Positions 1-6,770 of a stretch of 64,000 bases of DNA are shown here, one piece after another (within the stretch, counting starts at the first letter, position 1; the number at the start of each line of letters is the position of its first letter). The stretch lies in NCBI GenBank assembly GCA_041396905.1, contig JAWKXQ010000008.1, positions 38,366-102,365 of the forward strand, given 5' to 3'. Made by a program: the position numbers and the translations under genes. The stretch comes from JACXVD01 sp020446665. Its GTDB lineage: Bacteria > Pseudomonadota > Alphaproteobacteria > Sphingomonadales > Sphingomonadaceae. The notes below the pieces were generated by a model, which worked only from the letters and a program-made list of their open reading frames with translations, had not been told where the DNA came from and did not search any database.

Positions 1-281
1 TCATCGATTCGGGCGGTACGCTCTGCAACGCAGCGCAGGCGTTGCTCGATAGCGGTGCGAAGAGCGTGGCTGCCTATATCAGCCATGGCGTGCTCTCCGG
101 CGGTGCAGTCGCCCGGGTCGATGGCTCCGCGCTGAAGGAACTGGTGATCACCGACACGATCCTTGCCACCGATGCGGCCAAGGATTCGCAAAAGATCCGC
201 GAACTGACCATCGCCCCGCTGATCGGCGAGGCAGTCCGCCGGATCGCCGATGAAAGCTCGGTGTCGAGCCTGTTCGACTGA
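1..281 (+). CDS. prs: Ribose-phosphate pyrophosphokinase, C-terminal part (cut by window edge)
   Basis: This is the 3' end of a gene that begins outside the window; the reading frame runs from base 3. The enzyme makes phosphoribosyl pyrophosphate (PRPP) from ribose 5-phosphate and ATP for nucleotide, His and Trp synthesis. The visible protein opens with IDSGGTLCNAA, the PRPP-binding loop of this family, followed by the downstream block AAYISHGVLSGGA and the C-terminal tail ending SSVSSLFD. About 92 residues are visible. The call rests on this conserved signature; only the N-terminal two thirds are missing. Confidence 0.92.
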   Translation, partial: IDSGGTLCNAAQALLDSGAKSVAAYISHGVLSGGAVARVDGSALKELVITDTILATDAAKDSQKIRELTIAPLIGEAVRRIADESSVSSLFD

Positions 282-289
282 TCCGGCGC

Positions 290-697
290 ATGCGACTTGC
301 AGCGCTCCTTTCGGTCCCGTTGCTCTCAGGCTGCGCCTCGCTTCCGGCAGCAGGCGGGCAGGCCATCCTGACCCAGCCGCAAGGTGTGAATCTCGTGCTT
401 GAAGGCGCGATTGAGGCTGCGCCCGGTTATCATCTTGTCATGGGCGATCTGGTGATGCCTGCCGGCGGCGTCATCCCCCGTCACACCCATTCGGGGGAGG
501 AATTCCTCTATGTGATGGGCGGCAGTGCGACAGTGATGCGGCAGGGGGAACCGGATCTGGTCCTGCAGGCGGGGCAAGGCGTCCGTATTCCCGCGGGCAT
601 GGTCCATGGCGGGCTGGCGGGGCCAGAGGGTATGCGCGGCGTGGCCAGCTGGATCGTCAAGGATGGCCAGCCGCTGCGAACCGCCGCCACCGATTAA
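290..697 (+). CDS. Cupin-domain protein, probable lipoprotein
   Basis: 135 residues. The first 15 or so form a short hydrophobic signal ending in LLSGC, a plausible lipobox, so the mature protein is probably lipid-anchored in the envelope. The rest is a single cupin_2 barrel: the first motif has the metal-ligand pattern PRHTHSGEEFLYV (about residues 63-75) and the second ends in RIPAGMVHGG. It starts 8 bases after prs and may be co-transcribed with it. Substrate is unknown. Cupins of this size bind a metal and act as small enzymes or sensors; I see nothing to choose between these. Confidence 0.72.
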   Translation: MRLAALLSVPLLSGCASLPAAGGQAILTQPQGVNLVLEGAIEAAPGYHLVMGDLVMPAGGVIPRHTHSGEEFLYVMGGSATVMRQGEPDLVLQAGQGVRIPAGMVHGGLAGPEGMRGVASWIVKDGQPLRTAATD

Positions 698-740
698 GCT
701 GCGCTGATCCTGCCGCTTGACCGGAACGCAGGTGCCGCGC

Positions 741-1531
741 ATGGCACTGGCCATGAACCTCAGTGCTGAAATCGCTCTCGCTCACCGCCTCGCCGATGCC
801 GCGCGGGCGGAAATCCTGCCGCATTTTCGCAGCGTTGCCGTGGAGAGCAAGGATGATGCTTCGCCCGTGACCGTTGCTGACCGCGCGGCGGAGGAGGCGA
901 TGCGGCGTATTCTCAAGGCGGAATGCCCGCAGGATGGCGTGCATGGGGAGGAATTCGGAGTCGAAGAGGGGCGCTCTGGCCGCCAGTGGGTGCTCGATCC
1001 GATTGACGGCACGGCAGGCTTTATTGCGGGGCGGCCGATCTTCGGCACTCTGATCGCGCTGCTGGTGGATGGCTGGCCGGTGCTGGGCGTGATCGACCAG
1101 CCGGTGCTGCAGGAACGCTGGCTGGGTGTCGCCGGGCAGCCGACCACGCTTAATGGCAAGCCGGTAGCGACGCGCCCTTGCCGGGAATTGTCAGCTGCCA
1201 CGCTGGCGACCACCGGGCCGCATTATTTCGACGACCATCAAGGGAGCATTTCATGGCGCTGGCGGCCAAGACCAATCACCGCCGGATGGTGATGGGCGGC
1301 GACTGCTATAATTACGCCATGCTCGCCACCGGTCAGCTCGACATTGTCTGCGAGGCCGGGCTGAAACTGTATGACTGGGCCGCGCTGGTGCCGGTGGTAG
1401 AGGGCGCAGGCGGTGTCATGTCTGACTGGAATGGCGATCCGCTGGGTCCCGGTGCTGATGGCCATGTGCTGGCGCTGGGCGATCCCGCCCGGCAGGAGGA
1501 CGTGGTCGACGCGCTCGCCTGCCACCATTGA
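741..1531 (+). pseudogene. hisN: HisN-type histidinol-phosphatase (inositol monophosphatase family), interrupted by one frameshift
   Basis: Two overlapping frames together give one complete inositol-monophosphatase-family protein. The first (ATG at 741; ATG 753 is also possible) carries the metal motif WVLDPIDGTAGFI and IDQPVLQERWLG, which point to the HisN subgroup (last phosphatase step of histidine synthesis). The second carries GGDCYNYAML and GLKLYDWAALVPVVEGAGG, the C-terminal metal and substrate motifs. The frame changes at about 1242: reading GGGG instead of GGG would give a continuous HQG-EHFMALAAKTNH. A one-base loss in a short G run is either a sequencing error or a very recent lesion, because both halves are otherwise intact. 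Confidence 0.8.
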
Positions 1532-1542
1532 TCCGCCCTGCT

Positions 1543-1730
1543 GCAGGGTGACACAAGTGACAATGTGTCACCCTGCCAGAACAGGGCACTGCTATATATT
1601 ACAGGCACATAGACGAAAATTTTTCATCCCGGACAGGGTGACACCCTATAGGAGAAAATTTTGTTCTCGACCGACATTTGCAAAGAGCCGGTCACACCAT
1701 GGCGGCCCAGGGGGAAGTAGGAAAGCGCTG
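1543..1730 (+). repeat. Two-copy intergenic element, copy A (structured, possibly an RNA)
   Basis: This non-coding stretch after the hisN-like gene is related to a second copy at 51760-51950. It begins with a 13-bp perfect hairpin (arms 1543-1555 and 1564-1576, loop AGTGACAA). A third repeat, GGGTGACACC, lies at 1636-1645 and runs into the palindrome CCTATAGG. Conserved blocks AAAGAGC (1682-1688) and GTAGGAAAG (1717-1725) follow, 35 bases apart start to start, exactly as in copy B. The arm at 1564-1575 can pair with either the first or the third repeat. A TATATT box (1595-1600) lies between. The function is unknown; it could be a small RNA, an attenuator or a protein-binding array. Confidence 0.6.
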
Positions 1731-1789
1731 AATAATCGCGCGCTTGTATACTCTCCACCTGACCCCGGTTGGACTTTCACCCGGCTCGC

Positions 1790-2155
1790 TCATTTGACGC
1801 GAGTCGAGACTTCCGCATCGCACATGCTCATGCCCATGGCGCAGCCCTTGATCTTGATCGAGCTTGCATCGCTGGTGACCGTTCCGTTGAAGCTCATGAA
1901 GCCGGGCATGCCGGGATGCTTCATCTTCTTGCCGGTCCAGGCTTCGCCGCTGTCAGTCATGCCGTGGCACATCTCGAAATTTTTCTTCTTGCCTTCGGTA
2001 ATACGGCAATAGAGCTTGCCTTCGGTCACCCAGACGCGAACGGTATCGCCATTCTTGCGCGTATAGGTGCCGGTGGGATCAGCCGCAGCCGATGCGGGCA
2101 CGGATAGCCCGAGTGCGACGGATGCAGCGCACAATGCGACCAGTATTTTCTTCAT
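1790..2155 (-). CDS. Secreted DUF2147-like small protein
   Basis: 121 residues with a clear Sec signal peptide (MKKILVALCAASVALGL, cleavage probably after PASA near residue 23). The mature part begins DPTGTYTRKNGDTVRVWV and contains the EGKLYCRITEG and KKNFEMCHGM pieces, resembling DUF2147-type periplasmic proteins built around a short beta-barrel. It has three cysteines in the mature part, so a disulfide is possible. It is transcribed toward copy A of the intergenic element and has no obvious operon partner. Role unknown. Confidence 0.65.
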   Translation of the reverse strand: MKKILVALCAASVALGLSVPASAAADPTGTYTRKNGDTVRVWVTEGKLYCRITEGKKKNFEMCHGMTDSGEAWTGKKMKHPGMPGFMSFNGTVTSDASSIKIKGCAMGMSMCDAEVSTRVK

Positions 2156-2245
2156 TATTCTCTCCTCTCCCCCTTATTAGAATGAACTAAATTAGCCTAT
2201 ACTGATGAAGAGTCGAGGGCGGCAGATTTGGGGTGTTTCGGGACC

Positions 2246-2668
2246 ATGAAACTGTTCTTTTACGGCGTGTTGATGGGGGAAGTGGCCCCACCACCTGTGC
2301 GCAGCTTGCTGGCTGGGATCGGGCCGGGGCAGCCTGCCACTGTGCGCGGAACAATCTATGCCGTGACCGGCCCAGGCGGCGCTTACCCGGTTTTGCTGCC
2401 GGGAGACGATCTGGTCCATGGGCGGATGCATGATGCGGGGAATGTGGACCTGGCCGCGCTTGATCGCTTCGAGAGCGTCGATCCGGTTGATCCGCTTGCA
2501 GGCGAATACCGGCGGGAGGAAATTACTGCTGTCGACGGAGAAGGGGAAAGCCATGTAGTGCAGGCCTATCTCTGGAACGGGGAACTTGATCAGCAAAACG
2601 AACTGATCCCTGATGGCGACTTCGCTGTCTGGCTTATGCAGAGCGGCTATCTACCCTTCGGGCAGTGA
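2246..2668 (+). CDS. Gamma-glutamylcyclotransferase-like (AIG2/GGCT) family protein
   Basis: The protein starts MKLFFYGVLMGEV, matching the family opening FxYGxLM; I chose ATG 2246 rather than the upstream in-frame start because the fold begins there. It then shows VRGTIYAVTGPGGAYPVL and LDRFESVDP, the pattern of AIG2-like proteins, and ends with a segment typical of the group. About 140 residues. Family members cleave gamma-glutamyl amines or peptides to 5-oxoproline, but many bacterial members are uncharacterised, so the substrate is not assigned. Confidence 0.7.
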   Translation: MKLFFYGVLMGEVAPPPVRSLLAGIGPGQPATVRGTIYAVTGPGGAYPVLLPGDDLVHGRMHDAGNVDLAALDRFESVDPVDPLAGEYRREEITAVDGEGESHVVQAYLWNGELDQQNELIPDGDFAVWLMQSGYLPFGQ

Positions 2669-2730
2669 GCGTGTATTGACCCTTGCCTTTGTTGCGGCTT
2701 GCGACTAGTTGCGCGCCCTTCACTGACACG

Positions 2731-2783
2731 TGATTCCTCAAGAATCATAGGGCCCGCCTGGCTGAAAGGGCTGCCAGGGCGGG
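2731..2783 (+). promoter_or_regulatory. Possible 5' leader hairpins upstream of rpmI
   Basis: Between the GGCT-like gene and rpmI lie two consecutive inverted repeats: TGATTC-ctcaa-GAATCA (about 2731-2747), and CCCGCCTGGC (2753-2762) with GCCAGGGCGGG (2773-2783). A possible -35 TTGACC lies further upstream near 2675. In several bacteria ribosomal protein L20 controls its own operon through a leader structure, so a similar role is possible here. This is inferred from position only; I did not recognise a known leader family. Confidence 0.3.
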
Positions 2784-2812
2784 TTGGACGTGTCTCTGCA
2801 AAGGAGATGAAA

Positions 2813-3016
2813 ATGCCCAAGATGAAGACCAAGAGTGGTGTGAAGAAGCGCTTCAAGATCACCGCAACCGGCAAGATCAAGCACGGTGTGGCTGGCAAAC
2901 GCCACCGCCTGATCAGCCACAATGCCAAGTACATCCGCACCAATCGCGGCACCAAGGTCTTGTCCGACGCGGACAGCAAGGCCGTGAAGTCGTGGGCCCC
3001 TTACGGCCTCGACTGA
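2813..3016 (+). CDS. rpmI: 50S ribosomal protein L35
   Basis: 67 residues, MPKMKTKSGVKKRFK, with the basic composition and LISHNAKYIR-type centre of bL35. ATG 2813 is chosen over ATG 2807 because AAGGAG (2801-2806) is then 6 bases away, while it would abut ATG 2807. It is followed 29 bases later by rplT, the usual partner. Structural component of the large ribosomal subunit. Confidence 0.95.
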   Translation: MPKMKTKSGVKKRFKITATGKIKHGVAGKRHRLISHNAKYIRTNRGTKVLSDADSKAVKSWAPYGLD

Positions 3017-3045
3017 GCCCGAACGAGAGACAGGAGTACTAAGCA

Positions 3046-3402
3046 ATGCCACGCATCAAACGCGGTGTTACCACCCGCGCCAAGCACAAGCGGATTCTCG
3101 ATCAGGCGAAGGGCTATCGCGGCCGCCGGAAGAACACGATCCGCGTCGCTCGCCAGGCCGTCGAAAAGGCCGGGCAATATGCCTATCGCGACCGCAAGGT
3201 GAAAAAGCGGAATTTCCGCGCCCTGTGGATCCAGCGCATCAACGCTGCCGTACGCGCCGAAGGCCTGACCTATTCGCAGTTCATGAACGGCGTGAAGAAG
3301 GCCGGCATCGAACTTGACCGCAAGGTTATGGCTGATCTCGCCATGAATGAAGGCGCTGCCTTCAAGGCGATCATCACGCAGGCGAAGCAGGCGCTGGCCT
3401 GA
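3046..3402 (+). CDS. rplT: 50S ribosomal protein L20
   Basis: 118 residues, MPRIKRGVTTRAKHKR, the standard bL20 opening, and FRALWIQRINAAVR in the middle. It binds 23S rRNA early in large-subunit assembly and in some bacteria represses its own operon. It is second in the rpmI-rplT operon, which ends at a strong intrinsic terminator 50 bases downstream. In many genomes pheST follows directly; here two unrelated genes separate them. Confidence 0.97.
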   Translation: MPRIKRGVTTRAKHKRILDQAKGYRGRRKNTIRVARQAVEKAGQYAYRDRKVKKRNFRALWIQRINAAVRAEGLTYSQFMNGVKKAGIELDRKVMADLAMNEGAAFKAIITQAKQALA

Positions 3403-3453
3403 TTCGCGTCGGGAGCGCAGCCAACCGGCTGTCAGCTTTGTGACAATTCCAGA

Positions 3454-3488
3454 CGGGCGCTGCGGAAAAGCTCCGCAGCGCCCGTTTT
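3454..3488 (+). terminator. Intrinsic terminator of rpmI-rplT
   Basis: A 13-bp perfect stem, CGGGCGCTGCGGA (3454-3466) with its complement (3472-3484), a 5-base loop AAAGC, then TTTT. Position and structure fit a Rho-independent terminator. Confidence 0.9.
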
Positions 3489-3574
3489 GTGTCGCGTTTC
3501 TACAAATTCCCCTTGGCCTTGATCGAAGGCTGCCTTAGTCAGCTTCGTGTCAGCAAGGGGGCGCGCGCATAGTC

Positions 3575-4444
3575 ATGGGGCAGGATTGCGACATTGATGT
3601 CTGCTTCTTCCGGCCACCGGCTGACCTCGAAGGCTGCTTCACGACCTTCTACCGGCTTGAGCTGACCGTTCACGATGGCGGGACAGTGCAGGACTATCTC
3701 CAGCCCGAATGGGCAAATTTGCGCTTCTTCAAGGGCCAGCCGCCAATCTCAGAGATTCCCGGCGGCCCGGTGCTGGAAGATGCCCGGCTGACAGCGACCG
3801 GACCCAGCTCGCTGCCTGGTCGGTTCGAGTTGGGTACGACACGCATGTGGGGGATCGGCCTGTTCCCGCTGGGCTGGGCCCGCTTCATCGGAGTCGATGC
3901 CTCTGCCTACGCCAACCAGGTCGTCAATGGCGAAACTGATCCTGTCTTCGCCCGCTTCGCCCCATTGGCGGACATGCTCTTCACCGCAGACGGCGATGAT
4001 GAAGCAGAATTTGATCGACTGGTGTCTTATTTCCGCAGCGTCGATACGCCGGTGAAAGACGAACCACGGATACGCGCCGTCCATGCCGCGATTGTCGATA
4101 CCGATATGAGCACGGTGGCGGAATTGGCTGACCGGGCCGGGCTGTCCACACGCTCGCTCGAGCGACTCTGCCGCCGCCATTTCGGGTTTTCGCCCAAGCT
4201 GCTGCTGCGCCGCCAGCGTTTCATGCGCAGCCTTGCCGCTTTCATGCTGCATGAAGGGAAGAACTGGAGTGAAGTGATCGACAATCACTATCACGATCAG
4301 GCCCATTTCGTGCGCGAATTCCAGGCCTTCATGACCATGAATCCGACCGAATATGCCGCCTTGCCACATCCGGTGCTCAGCGCCTTCATGGCTGAGCGCC
4401 AGCGTATCTGGGGCTCGCCGGCGCAGACGCTGGACAAGCCCTGA
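3575..4444 (+). CDS. AraC-family transcriptional regulator
   Basis: 289 residues. The C-terminal third (about residues 180-270) has the double helix-turn-helix of the family: STVAELADRAGLSTRSLERLCRRHFG, then FVREFQAFMTMNPTEY, the characteristic second-helix and PxxY ending. The N-terminal part is a ligand or dimerisation domain without a recognisable motif. It starts 87 bases after the rplT terminator and is probably transcribed alone. The convergent CsgG-like gene is 61 bases downstream. Effector and targets are unknown. Confidence 0.85.
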   Translation: MGQDCDIDVCFFRPPADLEGCFTTFYRLELTVHDGGTVQDYLQPEWANLRFFKGQPPISEIPGGPVLEDARLTATGPSSLPGRFELGTTRMWGIGLFPLGWARFIGVDASAYANQVVNGETDPVFARFAPLADMLFTADGDDEAEFDRLVSYFRSVDTPVKDEPRIRAVHAAIVDTDMSTVAELADRAGLSTRSLERLCRRHFGFSPKLLLRRQRFMRSLAAFMLHEGKNWSEVIDNHYHDQAHFVREFQAFMTMNPTEYAALPHPVLSAFMAERQRIWGSPAQTLDKP

Positions 4445-4505
4445 CAGCAAGGCGGCGCCGCAGGCCTGGCCTGCCGCGCCGCTACTCGCCACCCCATTGT
4501 CGGAA

Positions 4506-5402
4506 CTATTGAAGGTCTTCGACCGAGACCCAGCCTTTCGTCCCGAAATTATCCGTGACCTCGATGAACAACCCTGCGCGATTGCCGGTCGGGTTGAGCT
4601 CAGTCCCTGCCCGCAGCGCCCGGACCTCTGCGGCATCGCTGGCTGCGCTTTCGCGCATCACAGTATCAACGGCAACCGTCGCGCCTGCATTGGAGGCAGG
4701 TCTTGCCACACCCGCAGCGGGGGCCGCTTCCATCGCAGCCCGCTGCGCGACTACCTGGTTAAAGGCGATGACAAAGGCTTCAGCCAGCATCTCGCCATTC
4801 TTGCTGCCCTGATAGCCGCTTGCGGATGCTGCGGTCTGTGCCCATCCGCCGCCGTTACCGCCAAAACTGATGGTGGATTTCTTGACCGAGCCTGAGCCGG
4901 AAGCAACTGTCATGCCGTTGGCTGGGCTTACTACGCGCAGTCCCGCTGCGACGGTCTTTCGCTTGCCGCCCAGCCCGCCAAACATGCCCAGAGCAGCACC
5001 GCCAAAGGGAACGCCACTCAGCACTTTCCCAGCCGCACCGGAGCGCACCAACGCTTCGCCAGCAAGGCCTTTTCCGACTTCAACGCTCTTGTCGACTTCT
5101 TCCTGATCCCCAGCCACTGCGGTGACGAGGAACCGTGCCGGCTCGCCGCTGGCCGGGCTGTGCGGCGTAAAGCAGCCAGATTCGATGGCCAGCGCATTGA
5201 TCAGTTCGCGCGGGGAGCCGAGCCCGAATTTGGTCCAGCCTGCCAAATCGCCATCGACCAGCGCAATTGTCCCAAGGCTCGCTTCGCATTTGACCAGCTC
5301 GGGCGGCGGGTCCTTCTTGGCAAAGGCCGGCACAGGCAGGAATGCAAGCGCCGCGACGCAGCTGCTGGCTACAAGATGTTTCATCGAAATTGTCTGACGC
5401 AT
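4506..5402 (-). CDS. CsgG-like secreted protein with C-terminal SH3-type domain
   Basis: 298 residues from ATG 5402, which has GGGGAAG just upstream. A signal peptide (MKHLVASSCVAALAFLPV, cleavage near AFA) is followed by a region resembling the latter half of CsgG/curli-assembly proteins: AAGLRVVSPANGMTVASG, then STISFGGNGGGW and a helix ending VVAQRAAM. The last 50 residues (RALRAGTELNPTGN, IEVTDNFGTKGWVSVEDL) look like a bacterial SH3 domain, which often binds cell wall. It is probably periplasmic or outer-membrane associated. The family match is by pattern and moderate. Confidence 0.55.
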   Translation of the reverse strand: MRQTISMKHLVASSCVAALAFLPVPAFAKKDPPPELVKCEASLGTIALVDGDLAGWTKFGLGSPRELINALAIESGCFTPHSPASGEPARFLVTAVAGDQEEVDKSVEVGKGLAGEALVRSGAAGKVLSGVPFGGAALGMFGGLGGKRKTVAAGLRVVSPANGMTVASGSGSVKKSTISFGGNGGGWAQTAASASGYQGSKNGEMLAEAFVIAFNQVVAQRAAMEAAPAAGVARPASNAGATVAVDTVMRESAASDAAEVRALRAGTELNPTGNRAGLFIEVTDNFGTKGWVSVEDLQ

Positions 5403-5630
5403 AATGACTTCCCCGTTGGTTGCAGGAACGAGTCGCTGTGTCTCATGCACTGGCAGGGTCGTCACTGGGGCGAGCCAATCCTGACAGTGCTTGTCATGAC
5501 TACGCACGATATTGTCATCGAGATGGCGACATTTGCCCGGCCGCTGGCGCAAAATCAGGGCTTGGGCCGAGCGGAAATGGCGGCTAGGGACGCCCCGTAA
5601 CGGACGGGGCACTGTGCCCTGCGATGGAGA

Positions 5631-6770
5631 ATGCACGTGACTATCGAGAGCCTTGGCAGCGACGCGTTGGAGCGCATCACCGCTGCCGGCGATGCAGCTG
5701 CACTGGAAGCGCTGCGGGTCGAATATCTCGGCAAGCAGGGGTCGGTCTCAGCCTTGCTCAAGACGCTGGGCAAGATGAGCCCGGAAGAACGCCAGACAGA
5801 AGGGCCGAAGATTCACGCCTTGCGGCAGAGCGTCACCGATGCGCTTGCCGCGCGCAAGGAAGCGATTGACGCCGCCGCGCTGGAACAGAAACTGGCTTCG
5901 GAAACGCTGGACCTGACGCTGCCTGCGCCTGAGCGTCCGCGTGGTAGCGTCCACCCCGTCAGCCAGGTGATGGATGAGCTGGCGGAAATCTTTGCTGATC
6001 TTGGCTTCGCAGTCGCAACCGGCCCGGAAGTCGAGGACGACTGGCACAATTTTACCGCGCTCAACATGCCGGAAAGCCATCCGGCGCGGGCGATGCACGA
6101 CACGTTCTATTTCCCGGATAGCGCCGCGGATGGGCACTCGGCCTCAAGCAGCGAAGCGGTAGGCCAGAAAAAACGCATGCTGCTGCGCACCCATACCAGC
6201 CCGGTGCAGATCCGGACGATGGTGGCAGAAGGTGCACCCGTGCGGATCATCGCGCCGGGCCGCGTCTATCGCAGCGACAGCGATGCAACGCATACGCCGA
6301 TGTTCCATCAGATCGAAGGGCTGGTGGTCGACAAGGGCATCCACCTCGGCCATCTCAAATGGACGCTCGAAACCTTCCTCAAGGCATTTTTCGAGCGGGA
6401 CGATATCGTGCTGCGCCTGCGCCCTTCCTACTTCCCCTTCACGGAACCCTCGGTGGAAGTGGATGTCGGCTGGGAAGATGTGGGAGGCCGCCGCGTATTG
6501 GGTGGTGACGGCGATGCGCCGGGCCATGGCTGGATGGAACTGCTTGGCAGCGGGATGGTCAACCGCCGGGTGATTGAATTTGCCGGACTGGACCCCGATG
6601 AATGGCAGGGCTTTGCCTTTGGCGTAGGCGTCGATCGCCTTGCCATGCTGAAATACGCGATGGACGATCTGCGCGCCTTCTTTGATGGCGACATCCGCTG
6701 GCTGCAGCATTACGGCTTCTCGGCCTTTGACCAGCCGACACTGTCCGCCGGAGTGGGAGCAAGCGCATGA
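5631..6770 (+). CDS. pheS: Phenylalanine--tRNA ligase alpha subunit
   Basis: 379 residues. The N-terminal coiled-coil begins MHVTIESLGSDALERI. The class II core has HPVSQVMDELAEIFADLGF (motif 1 region), LLRTHTSPVQIRTM and RVYRSDSDATHTPMFHQIEG (motif 2), and GFAFGVGVDRLAMLKY (motif 3). It charges tRNA-Phe with PheT as an alpha2-beta2 enzyme. A 7-bp hairpin (5592-5610, GCCCCGT loop AACGG) sits 20 bases before the ATG. The 228-base gap upstream holds the divergent promoters and nothing else that I can see. The pheS stop overlaps the pheT start by 4 bases. Confidence 0.97.
   Translation: MHVTIESLGSDALERITAAGDAAALEALRVEYLGKQGSVSALLKTLGKMSPEERQTEGPKIHALRQSVTDALAARKEAIDAAALEQKLASETLDLTLPAPERPRGSVHPVSQVMDELAEIFADLGFAVATGPEVEDDWHNFTALNMPESHPARAMHDTFYFPDSAADGHSASSSEAVGQKKRMLLRTHTSPVQIRTMVAEGAPVRIIAPGRVYRSDSDATHTPMFHQIEGLVVDKGIHLGHLKWTLETFLKAFFERDDIVLRLRPSYFPFTEPSVEVDVGWEDVGGRRVLGGDGDAPGHGWMELLGSGMVNRRVIEFAGLDPDEWQGFAFGVGVDRLAMLKYAMDDLRAFFDGDIRWLQHYGFSAFDQPTLSAGVGASA

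Noticed and set aside
1543..1730. Copy A as a plain intrinsic terminator of the hisN-like gene
   Set aside because: The first hairpin is not followed by a T run, and the conserved blocks extend about 150 bases beyond it.
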